Assembly (NCBI RefSeq): GCF_000382705.1
Contig: NZ_ARQE01000009.1
Location: 1 to 64,000, forward strand
Direction: 5' to 3'
Origin: Aureimonas ureilytica DSM 18598 = NBRC 106430
Lineage (GTDB): Bacteria > Pseudomonadota > Alphaproteobacteria > Rhizobiales > Rhizobiaceae
DNA length: 64,000 nucleotides
The notes under the pieces were generated by a model that saw nothing but the letters and a program-made list of their open reading frames with translations, was not told the DNA's origin and did no database searches. Numbering within the stretch: the stretch's first letter is position 1; every line of letters begins with the position of its first letter. The translations under genes and the position numbers were made by a program. Below are positions 12,179-19,523 of this stretch, one piece after another.

Positions 12179-13399
12179 TCACTGTCTCCGCAGAAGCTCC
12201 AGAAGAGCCTTCGAGGCATTGCCGTCTTCCTCCATGCCGGCGCGGCGCTGGTAGGCGGTGATGGCGGTCTTCGATCCTTCGCCGATCTTGCCATCGATCT
12301 TGCCGTCGTAGAACCCGTGCTGGGTGAGGCGCTGCTGCACTTCGTAGCGCTCTTCCATGCTCAAGGGAACGTAGCCGCGCGGCCAGGGTTGCGCGAAGGC
12401 CCCGTAGCCGGCGATGCGGTCGGCCAGATGTCCGACGGCGAGCGCGTATTTGTCGGCATTGTTGTAGCGCTTGATGACGAAGAAGTTCTTGGTCATCAGG
12501 AAGGCCGGGCCACTCGCGCCCGCCGGCATCATGAGATTGGCGCGGTCCGAGGGCGTCGGTAAGGGCCGGTTGCTGACGCGCTTGAAACCGAGGCTCTGCC
12601 ACTGCGACAGCGTCTTGCCGGCGCGCTCCATCTTGGCCGATCCCGCCGGCGCGACGACCTCGTAGCCCCAGGTCTTGCCGCTCTGCCAGCCGTTCTTGCG
12701 AAGGAGATTGGCGGCGGTCGCCAGCGCGTCGGGCACCGAGCGCCAGATGTCGGGATGGCCGTTGCCGTCCATGTCCACGGCATAGGCCTGGTAGCTCGTC
12801 GGGATGAACTGCGTGTGGCCCATGGCGCCGGCCCAGGAGCCGGTCAGCCCTTCGGGCGTCACATGCCCGTCCTGCACGATCTTCAAGGCGGCCAGAAGCT
12901 GCTGGCGGGCGAACTTGGCGCGCTTGGGATCGAGATAGGCAAGGGTCGCCAGCGCGCGGGGTACGCTCTTCATCACGTCCTGCCGCTCCAGGATGCGCCC
13001 GTAATTGGACTCCATCGACCAGATCGCGAGGAGAATGTGCCGATCGACGCCGAAGCGCTGCTCGATCCGGTCGAGCCAGGACTTGTACTGCACGAGCATC
13101 CGGCGCCCTTCGGCCACGGATTCCTCGTTCACCCGGTTGTCCAGATAGTCCCAGATATTGTCGCGGAATTCCGGCTGGAAGCGCGCCTTCTGGATGACGT
13201 CCGGATCGGGCTCGCTGACGCCGTCGAAGACGCGTTCATAAACGCGCCGGCTGATCCCGTTGGCGACGGCGGTCTTCTCGAAACTGCCGATCCAGTTGCG
13301 GAACCCCTGGTCGGCGAAGGCGGGACCTGCGGAAACGGTCGCCAGAACGAGCGTTGCGGCGGCGAGGCGGGCGAAGCGGGCTTTGATCGGTCCAGGCAT
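12179..13399 (-). CDS. MltB-family lytic murein transglycosylase
   Basis: A 406-residue exported enzyme that cleaves the MurNAc-GlcNAc bond of peptidoglycan with 1,6-anhydro product formation. Signal peptide about 1-29 ends at GPAFA. The SLT-type MltB domain covers about residues 35-330, with catalytic Glu130 in WSMESNYGR and the GAMGHTQFIPTS motif. A C-terminal peptidoglycan-binding domain (about 345-400) has the VQQRLTQHGFYDGKIDGK repeat. The ATG at 13399 begins the signal peptide; upstream frame is spurious. It is the first gene of a two-gene operon with the DUF459 protein. A perfect palindrome lies 58 bp upstream. Confidence 0.92.
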   Translation of the reverse strand: MPGPIKARFARLAAATLVLATVSAGPAFADQGFRNWIGSFEKTAVANGISRRVYERVFDGVSEPDPDVIQKARFQPEFRDNIWDYLDNRVNEESVAEGRRMLVQYKSWLDRIEQRFGVDRHILLAIWSMESNYGRILERQDVMKSVPRALATLAYLDPKRAKFARQQLLAALKIVQDGHVTPEGLTGSWAGAMGHTQFIPTSYQAYAVDMDGNGHPDIWRSVPDALATAANLLRKNGWQSGKTWGYEVVAPAGSAKMERAGKTLSQWQSLGFKRVSNRPLPTPSDRANLMMPAGASGPAFLMTKNFFVIKRYNNADKYALAVGHLADRIAGYGAFAQPWPRGYVPLSMEERYEVQQRLTQHGFYDGKIDGKIGEGSKTAITAYQRRAGMEEDGNASKALLELLRRQ

Positions 13400-13456
13400 A
13401 GGCGGATCCTCGGTCGGACTGGTCGTGTGCTGTGTCCTCGAGCTTACGGGCAGGAT

Positions 13457-13473
13457 GTAAACGCTTCGTTTAC
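13457..13473. repeat. perfect inverted repeat upstream of mltB (candidate operator)
   Basis: GTAAACG-CTT-CGTTTAC, 7-bp arms with a 3-bp centre, lies 58 bp before the mltB start and 155 bp before galU. Its form suits a dimeric repressor or activator, but no regulator gene is adjacent. Confidence 0.5.
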
Positions 13474-13627
13474 CACGTCTGAACACGAAAAGCTGAAGAG
13501 GCGCCGACACGTTGCCAGACTCCTATCTTTCTGGGGCTAAAACGCGGCATCGCGCCGTTCCCGTCGACAGGTCAGGCATTCGTGATTTATGGGTGGCGAC
13601 GGGTGCACCCGCTGGAAGGATGAATGT

Positions 13628-14533
13628 ATGCGCAAGGTCAGAAAGGCCGTATTCCCGGTCGCCGGCTTGGGAACGCGGTTTCTTCCCGCGACGAAGGCCA
13701 TTCCGAAGGAGATGCTGACGGTCGTCGACCGGCCGGTGATCCAGTATGTCGTGGACGAGGCCCGTCAGGCGGGAATCGAGCATCTGATCTTCGTGACGGG
13801 ACGCAACAAGGGCGTCATCGAGGACTATTTCGACATCCAGGTCGAGCTTCAGAACACGCTCACCGAGCGCAACAAGAAGGTCGAGATCGAACTTCTCGAC
13901 AGCCTTCAGCCCAAAGCCGGCACGGCGAGCTTCACGCGCCAGCAGGCGCCGCTCGGCCTCGGTCACGCGGTCTGGTGCGCGCGCGATCTGGTCGGCCCCG
14001 AGCCTTTCGCGCTTCTCCTGCCTGACATGATCATGCAGGCCGAAGAGGGTTGCCTCAAGAAGATGGTCGAGCTCTACGAAGAGACCGGCGGCAACGTCAT
14101 CTCCGTGGAACAGTGCGACCCCGCCGAAGCCCATAAATACGGCATCGTCGGCAAGGGCACCGAGGTCGGCTCGGGTTTCAAGGTCGACGGCATGGTGGAG
14201 AAGCCCAAGAACGAGGAAGCGCCCTCGAACTACTTCATCTCGGGCCGCTACATCCTCCAGCCCGAGATCTTCGACATCCTGTCGACGCAGGAAAAGGGCG
14301 CGGGCAACGAGATCCAGTTGACCGACGGCATGTTGAAGCTGGCGCAGAACCAGGATTTCTACGCCTATCCCTTCACCGGCCGCACCTTCGACTGCGGCTC
14401 GAAGGAAGGCTTCATCCAGGCCAATGTCGCCTTCGCGCTTTGGCGCCCGGACATTCGCGGCAAGGTCTTCGACAACCTGAAGGAACTGATGGCGACCGTC
14501 GAGCCGCAGGAGCGTCGCGGCAGCGAGCGCTGA
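13628..14533 (+). CDS. galU: UTP-glucose-1-phosphate uridylyltransferase
   Basis: A 301-residue nucleotidyltransferase that makes UDP-glucose from UTP and glucose-1-phosphate for exopolysaccharide, LPS and glycolipid synthesis. The nucleotide-binding signature [19 protein letters not shown] is at residues 10-28. The family motifs [10 protein letters not shown] and [12 protein letters not shown] are intact. GGAAGGA lies before the ATG at 13628; the frame is open 13 codons further upstream without a better site. Monocistronic, ending at a clear terminator. Length matches bacterial GalU. Confidence 0.95.
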   Translation: MRKVRKAVFPVAGLGTRFLPATKAIPKEMLTVVDRPVIQYVVDEARQAGIEHLIFVTGRNKGVIEDYFDIQVELQNTLTERNKKVEIELLDSLQPKAGTASFTRQQAPLGLGHAVWCARDLVGPEPFALLLPDMIMQAEEGCLKKMVELYEETGGNVISVEQCDPAEAHKYGIVGKGTEVGSGFKVDGMVEKPKNEEAPSNYFISGRYILQPEIFDILSTQEKGAGNEIQLTDGMLKLAQNQDFYAYPFTGRTFDCGSKEGFIQANVAFALWRPDIRGKVFDNLKELMATVEPQERRGSER

Positions 14534-14566
14534 CCGGCGTCGTTTTCGATCCTTGCTATCGACACG

Positions 14567-14591
14567 AGGGGCGCTTCCGGCGCCCCTTTTT
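14567..14591 (+). terminator. rho-independent terminator of galU
   Basis: AGGGGCGC (14567-14574) pairs with GCGCCCCT (14580-14587) around a TTCCG loop, followed by TTTT. Confidence 0.85.
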
Positions 14592-14598
14592 CGTTTCC

Positions 14599-16314
14599 TC
14601 AGTTCTGTAGCCGGAGGCCGAGGCGCACCGTGTTGGCGTCGTAGCTGTTCGCCGCGAAGGCGCCTTCGAACCGGTCGTAGCGATAAAGACCGGTGAAGCC
14701 GAGATGGCGGTTCAGCCAGTAGGTGAAGCCGGCCTCGCCGCTATAGATATATTCGTTGGCCAGACGGTCGCGGTCGCGCAGGCCGGCGACGAGCGCCGCG
14801 GTGAGGTCGAGCCGCGCGGTGGCGCGGTGCCGCAGTTCGAGGCTCAACTGATAGAGCGTCGCGGTATCGAGGCCCGAGGATTCCGGGTCGAAGGCCGTGC
14901 TCGCCCGCAGCGCGAGGTCGGTGCCCCGGCGCGGCGACCAGTTCAACAGCGCATCGATGGTCGGGCTGGCGCTGGTGGGCAGGCTGGCCTCGTCGGGGAC
15001 GTTCCAGGCATAACCGACGGCGATCTCGCCCGAGAACTTCTCGCCGCGATTGAAGCCGACGCCGCCGCGCAGCGCGGGAATGAGGCTGTCACGCGATACG
15101 CCGCCGGGGCTCTCCTGGTCGAAGACGCGCCGGCCAAGGCTCGCCGAGACGAAGGGATGCAGCGTGGCGCGCTCGTCGAGCGCCGCCCGGAGCCCGGCGG
15201 TGTAGGTGGTGAAACTGTCGTCCAGCGAGCGGCGGGCGCGGGCCCGATCCGACAGGTCCTCGCGCACCGCCTGCAGGCTGGCGGTCGTGTCGAACCGGCC
15301 GAAGCGGGCCTGCAGGTCTCCCCCGAAGGAATAGGTGAGGATGTCGGCGCGCGAGGCGGCGTCCTGCGCCGCGCCGGCGGTGAAGTCGTCCTCGCGGCCG
15401 AAGGACAAGGCGCCGCGAAGCGTCGCGGTCATGTCGCGCGTCAGATCGAGGCGAACGCGCCCGTCCGCATTGATCCGGGGCTCTTCCTCGACCGGACCAG
15501 CGAAGTTGCGCCGATAGGTCGCCGCCAAGTTGAGCTCCGCCTCGTGACGCGACCAGTCGGAGACCAGCCGCCCCGTCAGGCTGGTCTGGCTGAAGGCGCC
15601 TTTGCGCCCGTCGCGCGACAGGGTGAGATTGTCGGAATATCCCAGACTCTGGTCCAGCGTGAGATAGCCCAGAAACGAGCCGATGCGCGTGCCGACCGGC
15701 GCGAAGGGATCGCTCGTGTCGCTGCCGGGCCCGACGCGGCGCAATTCGGGAAGGCCGTCCGCAAGACGACGGCCGCCGATTTCGTCGAAGGTCGGGCTGC
15801 GAACCGGGCCGATCGCCCGAAGGCTCGCCACTCCGGTCTCGGGCGCGTCCTCCGCCTCCCGCCGTGGATTGGCGGGACGCTCCGTGCCGCCTTCCTCTTC
15901 TGCGCGCGCTGCCGGTTCGGCTCGGACGTCGCGGCGGTTCTCACGGCGCGACAGGCCGGGATTGGGCAGCGTGTCGTCGCTCTCCGTTGTTTCGTCGCGC
16001 AGGTCGAAAGGAGGAAGCGGCGCGTCGATCGGCGTCGAGCCGAGGCGCATGTCGGGACGGATCGTGGTGGAGCGATCGAGCCGGCCCGGATCGGTCAGCC
16101 GATTCCGCGGCGTCTGGCTCTGGCCGAGCGGCGGCAGCAGCCTCTGGTCGGACAGGCGCGTGTCGCCATCCCGCAGGGCCGGGCCGGCATCGTCGGCGGG
16201 AAGACCGGGAGAGGTCCCGGCCTCCTGCGCCAGCGCGCCGCCGGCGAGAAGGTGCAGGCCGCAGGCTGCCAGGAGCCCGCGCGCGGCGGTGCGATGTCTC
16301 GTCCTGACTGCCAT
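14599..16314 (-). CDS. outer-membrane beta-barrel protein (BBP2-type)
   Basis: A 571-residue exported protein. A signal peptide ends near GGALAQ (about residue 29). Residues 30-210 are disordered-looking, rich in Pro, Arg, Asp and Glu. From about 215 alternating hydrophobic/polar strands with many Gly, Asp and aromatic turns predict a large beta-barrel (GYLTLDQSLGYSDNLTLSRD, LGFTGLYRYDRFEGAF). This resembles the putative beta-barrel porin 2 group found near exopolysaccharide genes. The protein ends LGLRLQN rather than the common terminal Phe. It stands alone, close to galU and kdsD. A polysaccharide-export link is inference from context only. Confidence 0.7.
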   Translation of the reverse strand: MAVRTRHRTAARGLLAACGLHLLAGGALAQEAGTSPGLPADDAGPALRDGDTRLSDQRLLPPLGQSQTPRNRLTDPGRLDRSTTIRPDMRLGSTPIDAPLPPFDLRDETTESDDTLPNPGLSRRENRRDVRAEPAARAEEEGGTERPANPRREAEDAPETGVASLRAIGPVRSPTFDEIGGRRLADGLPELRRVGPGSDTSDPFAPVGTRIGSFLGYLTLDQSLGYSDNLTLSRDGRKGAFSQTSLTGRLVSDWSRHEAELNLAATYRRNFAGPVEEEPRINADGRVRLDLTRDMTATLRGALSFGREDDFTAGAAQDAASRADILTYSFGGDLQARFGRFDTTASLQAVREDLSDRARARRSLDDSFTTYTAGLRAALDERATLHPFVSASLGRRVFDQESPGGVSRDSLIPALRGGVGFNRGEKFSGEIAVGYAWNVPDEASLPTSASPTIDALLNWSPRRGTDLALRASTAFDPESSGLDTATLYQLSLELRHRATARLDLTAALVAGLRDRDRLANEYIYSGEAGFTYWLNRHLGFTGLYRYDRFEGAFAANSYDANTVRLGLRLQN

Positions 16315-16505
16315 GAAGGATCGTCGTCCCCACCCTCATGCCGGATCGCCGGCGCCTATTCGTTAGCAAGGGGTAAACCCGCAGGGTTATACGAAGCTTG
16401 CCTTAGCCCTGCGCCGATGGGTGAGGCGGCACGGTCGGTCACCTGTGGCTTTCGCCTCGCGCGGGGGGTAGGAGAGCGCATCGGCAATTCGTAACGGCGC
16501 CTTCC

Positions 16506-17486
16506 ATGCTCGAGCTTTCGCCTCCCTCCGCCGTCGCATCGGCCCTTCGCACCGTGGCCACGGAGGCCGCCGGGCTCGGTGCGCTCGCGGATGCGCTCCA
16601 GGGGTCGCTCGGCGCCGCCTTCGAGGACGCGGTGTCGCGGATCGCCGCCGGGTCGGGGCGCGTCATCGTCACCGGCATCGGCAAGAGCGGGCATATCGGC
16701 GCCAAGATCGCGGCGACCTTCGCTTCCACCGGGACGCCGGCCTCGTTCGTCCACGCGGCGGAGGCCAATCACGGCGATCTCGGCATGATCGCGTCGAGCG
16801 ACGTCGTGCTCGCCCTGTCGAAGGGCGGCGAAAGCGCCGAGCTGAAGAGCATCATCGCCTATACGCGCCGCTTCTCCATTCCGCTGATCGCGATGACGGC
16901 GGCGGCGGACTCGACGCTCGGGCGCGAGGCCGATCTCGTGCTTCTGCTGCCGCCCGTCGAGGAAGCCTGCCCCCACGGCCTGGCGCCGACCACCTCGACC
17001 CTGATGCAACTGGCGCTAGGCGACGCGCTGGCGCTGGCGCTTCTGGAATCGCGCGGCTTCTCGCCGAGCGATTTTCGCGTCTTCCATCCGGGCGGAAAGC
17101 TCGGGGCGAGCCTGACGCACGTGTCCGACATCATGCATCGGGGCGAGGCCATGCCGCTCGTCGCCAGCGGCACGCTGATGTCGGAGGCGATCCTCGCGAT
17201 CTCCAGCAAGGGCTTCGGCTGCGTCGCCGTGGTGGCGCCGGAGGGACGTCTTCTCGGCATCGTCACGGACGGCGATCTGCGCCGGCATCTGGCGCCCGAT
17301 CTCCTGACGCGCACGGTGGACGAGGTGATGACGTCGGCCCCCAAGACGATCCGTCCGGAGACGCTGGCGGTGAAGGCGATGGAGATCCTCAACGCCTCCA
17401 ACATCACCGCGCTGATGGTCGTGTCCGACGGCCAGCCTGTGGGAATCCTGCATCTCCACGATCTTTTGCGCATCGGTGTGGCATGA
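16506..17486 (+). CDS. kdsD: arabinose-5-phosphate isomerase (KpsF/GutQ family)
   Basis: A 326-residue enzyme that interconverts ribulose-5-phosphate and arabinose-5-phosphate, the first step to Kdo for LPS. The SIS sugar-isomerase domain spans about residues 35-170, with GKSGHIGAKIAATFASTGTP and SKGGESAELK for phosphate binding. The PTTSTLMQLALGDALAL helix is typical of KdsD. Two CBS domains follow (about 205-260 and 270-326). Length matches the family. It is divergent from the barrel protein and stands alone. GutQ-type use of another sugar cannot be excluded. Confidence 0.92.
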   Translation: MLELSPPSAVASALRTVATEAAGLGALADALQGSLGAAFEDAVSRIAAGSGRVIVTGIGKSGHIGAKIAATFASTGTPASFVHAAEANHGDLGMIASSDVVLALSKGGESAELKSIIAYTRRFSIPLIAMTAAADSTLGREADLVLLLPPVEEACPHGLAPTTSTLMQLALGDALALALLESRGFSPSDFRVFHPGGKLGASLTHVSDIMHRGEAMPLVASGTLMSEAILAISSKGFGCVAVVAPEGRLLGIVTDGDLRRHLAPDLLTRTVDEVMTSAPKTIRPETLAVKAMEILNASNITALMVVSDGQPVGILHLHDLLRIGVA

Positions 17487-17660
17487 CAGGTTGTGAATCA
17501 AACGCCTCGTAGTTGTATATTTCGAGGGGTCCCTTGAACTCGTTGGCCTTCTCCAAAACATTTGCGGGCGGGCATGGTGAAGGCTGCTATGAAAGCCTGA
17601 CGATCAGACCAAATGCCTGATGAGGGGCGGGGACGCTCGGGCAAGGAGGGGCGAACCGAT

Positions 17661-18806
17661 ATGACGCCGAACGAGCCGGTCAGAGCGAGGCGCGAGGACG
17701 CCGACGCGATGCACGAGGACGGTGCGATCTGGGACGCGATTCGGTGTGTGGTCTGGGAGGAGACCTCGCTCGGGCCGATGGAGCGCTGGCCGTTCACGCT
17801 GCGCGCTCTCCTGCGCAGTCTTCTCACGTCCAAGCAGCCCATGTGCCTCTGGTGGGGACCGGACCTCCTCCAGTTCCACAACGAGGCCTATCTGCCCATG
17901 CTCGGCGCCCGCGTGGAGGGTGCGATCGGCAAGCCCTTCTCCGTTCTCTGGAGCGACGTGTGGGAGAGCGTGAAGCCCTATCTGGACGAGGCGCTGGCGG
18001 GGCGCGGCACCTGGGTCGAGGACCTGCCGCTGACCATGACGCGCAACGGCTTTGCGGAGGAGACCTTCTGGTCCTTCTCCTACAGCCCGCTCTTCGACGA
18101 CGAGGGGCGGATCGCGGGCGTCCTCAACATCGTGACCGAAACGACGCGGCTCATGCGCGAGCGGCGCGAGCTGGAAGCGCTGAACCACAATCTGTCGGAA
18201 AGCCTCGCGCGCCAGGAAGAGGGCGAGCGCCAGCGCCGCGTTCTCCAGCGCGAGCTGTCGCATCGCATGAAGAACACGCTCGCCATGGTGCAGGCCGTGG
18301 TGACGCAGAGCCTGCGCCACGCGACGTCGCTCGAGGAAGCGACGAGCGTCGCCTCCTCGCGCATCCAGGCGCTCGGCCGGGCGCAGGACATGCTCACCGA
18401 GTCGGACTGGACCATCGCCGATCTGCGCACAGCCGTGGACGCGGCCATCAAGCCGCATGTGGACCGGGACGGGCGCTTCCTCGTGACCGGCCCGACACTG
18501 GAGCTGTCCGCCCAGCAGGCGATGGGCATCGCGCTGGCGCTGCACGAACTCGCCACCAACGCGGTGAAATACGGCGCGCTCTCGGCGGACGAGGGCAAGG
18601 TCCACCTCCATTGGGCGACGGCCGAAGACGGCGAATTCCAGTTCGAATGGCGCGAGGAAGGCGGCCCGGAGGTTCGACTTGCCGGCCGCAAGGGCTTCGG
18701 CACGCGCCTGACCGAGCGCGTCGTGCCCGGCTATTTCAACGGCTCGGCCGAGACCGACTTCCAGCCGACTGGGGTCGTGTATCGCCTGCGCGGCCAGCTG
18801 TCCTGA
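17661..18806 (+). CDS. PAS-domain HWE-family sensor histidine kinase
   Basis: A 381-residue soluble kinase without membrane segments. A PAS-like sensor covers about residues 35-175 (FHNEAYLPMLG, LFDDEGRIAGVLNI). A coiled segment leads to the phosphoacceptor H201 in ELSHRMKNTLAMVQAVV. The HWE ATPase part has the family-defining His in ALHELATNAVKYGAL and the WxE motif (FEWREEGGP). No receiver or output domain is fused. AAGGAGGGG precedes the ATG at 17661. HWE kinases often feed PhyR/EcfG in alphaproteobacteria, and an EcfG promoter lies 45 bp after this gene, but partners are not in the window. Confidence 0.88.
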   Translation: MTPNEPVRARREDADAMHEDGAIWDAIRCVVWEETSLGPMERWPFTLRALLRSLLTSKQPMCLWWGPDLLQFHNEAYLPMLGARVEGAIGKPFSVLWSDVWESVKPYLDEALAGRGTWVEDLPLTMTRNGFAEETFWSFSYSPLFDDEGRIAGVLNIVTETTRLMRERRELEALNHNLSESLARQEEGERQRRVLQRELSHRMKNTLAMVQAVVTQSLRHATSLEEATSVASSRIQALGRAQDMLTESDWTIADLRTAVDAAIKPHVDRDGRFLVTGPTLELSAQQAMGIALALHELATNAVKYGALSADEGKVHLHWATAEDGEFQFEWREEGGPEVRLAGRKGFGTRLTERVVPGYFNGSAETDFQPTGVVYRLRGQLS

Positions 18807-18851
18807 AACGCGGCGCGCGCGAGCGTCGCGGGGGACGGGCCGTGAAGCGTC

Positions 18852-18876
18852 GGAACGGCGGGGCGGCCGGGTCGTT
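18852..18876 (+). promoter_or_regulatory. EcfG (general stress) promoter of cupin operon
   Basis: GGAAC (18852-18856), 16 bases, CGTT (18873-18876) is an exact match to the EcfG consensus. It lies 31 bases before the cupin ATG, with GAGGA in between. Confidence 0.75.
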
Positions 18877-18907
18877 GACCGGCGAACCCTTCCGAGGAAA
18901 GACCGCC

Positions 18908-19246
18908 ATGAGCCAGACCGAACTGAAGACCTCCGCCGACGCCGCTTCGCCCGAAGGCGCGGACGGCGAGATTCGCCTTGCCGCCGGCCAGCAGGTGTCG
19001 ATGCGCATGTGGCGCGACGAGGCGCCGAACGCCGACAAGCCGCCGCGCCGCAACCGCTACGAGACGGTCGGCTATGTGCTGAAGGGGCGCGCCGAACTGC
19101 TGGTGGACGGGCAGACCGTGCCGCTCGGCCCCGGCGATTCCTGGCTGGTGCCGGCCGAGGCCGAGCACACCTATCGCATCCTGGAGCGCTTCACGGCGAT
19201 CGAGGCGACGAGCCCGCCGGCCGCCTTGCATGGCGACGAGGGCTGA
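18908..19246 (+). CDS. small cupin-domain protein
   Basis: A 112-residue single-domain cupin. The beta-barrel core includes GYVLKGRAELLVDGQTVPLG and PGDSWLVPAEAEHTYRIL. The second motif keeps its His (EHTY), but the first motif lacks the usual His-x-His (RNRYETVGY), so the metal site is incomplete or absent. A ligand-sensing or binding role is more likely than classical dioxygenase chemistry. GAGGA precedes the ATG. It is the first gene of an apparent EcfG-driven unit with the 50-residue membrane protein and the Pat-like gene. Substrate unknown. Confidence 0.85.
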   Translation: MSQTELKTSADAASPEGADGEIRLAAGQQVSMRMWRDEAPNADKPPRRNRYETVGYVLKGRAELLVDGQTVPLGPGDSWLVPAEAEHTYRILERFTAIEATSPPAALHGDEG

Positions 19247-19300
19247 GCCAGCATCCGGCTCGACGGAAACAAGATTCGAACAGGCAAGGAGGTCCCGATC

Positions 19301-19453
19301 ATGGACAGTTTGAAGGCCCAGCACGATCCGCTGTTGAAGATCTGGCGCGTGATCGTCGGCGGCAACGAGGCGACCGGCATGGTGCGTCTCATGGGCTTCC
19401 TCGCCGCCTATGTGCTGATCGGCGGCCTGTTCTTCGCGCTCATCACGCGATGA
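19301..19453 (+). CDS. 50-residue single-pass membrane protein (unrecognised)
   Basis: A short gene with a consensus ribosome site, AAGGAGG, 8 bases before its ATG. The product starts MDSLKAQHDPLLKIWRVIVG, then has one hydrophobic span at about residues 29-48 (MGFLAAYVLIGGLFFALI) and ends TR. The amphipathic N-terminal part would lie in the cytoplasm or on the membrane surface. It sits 54 bp after the cupin gene and 70 bp before the Pat-like gene, in the same direction. I recognise no family. A stress-induced membrane peptide is the natural guess from context. Confidence 0.75.
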   Translation: MDSLKAQHDPLLKIWRVIVGGNEATGMVRLMGFLAAYVLIGGLFFALITR

Positions 19454-19523
19454 TCCGCACCCGGCCGGGGGCGCGCCGAGCCCCGGCCGGGCCTGACCAT
19501 CCGCTTTGGCGCTGGGGCTTGGC

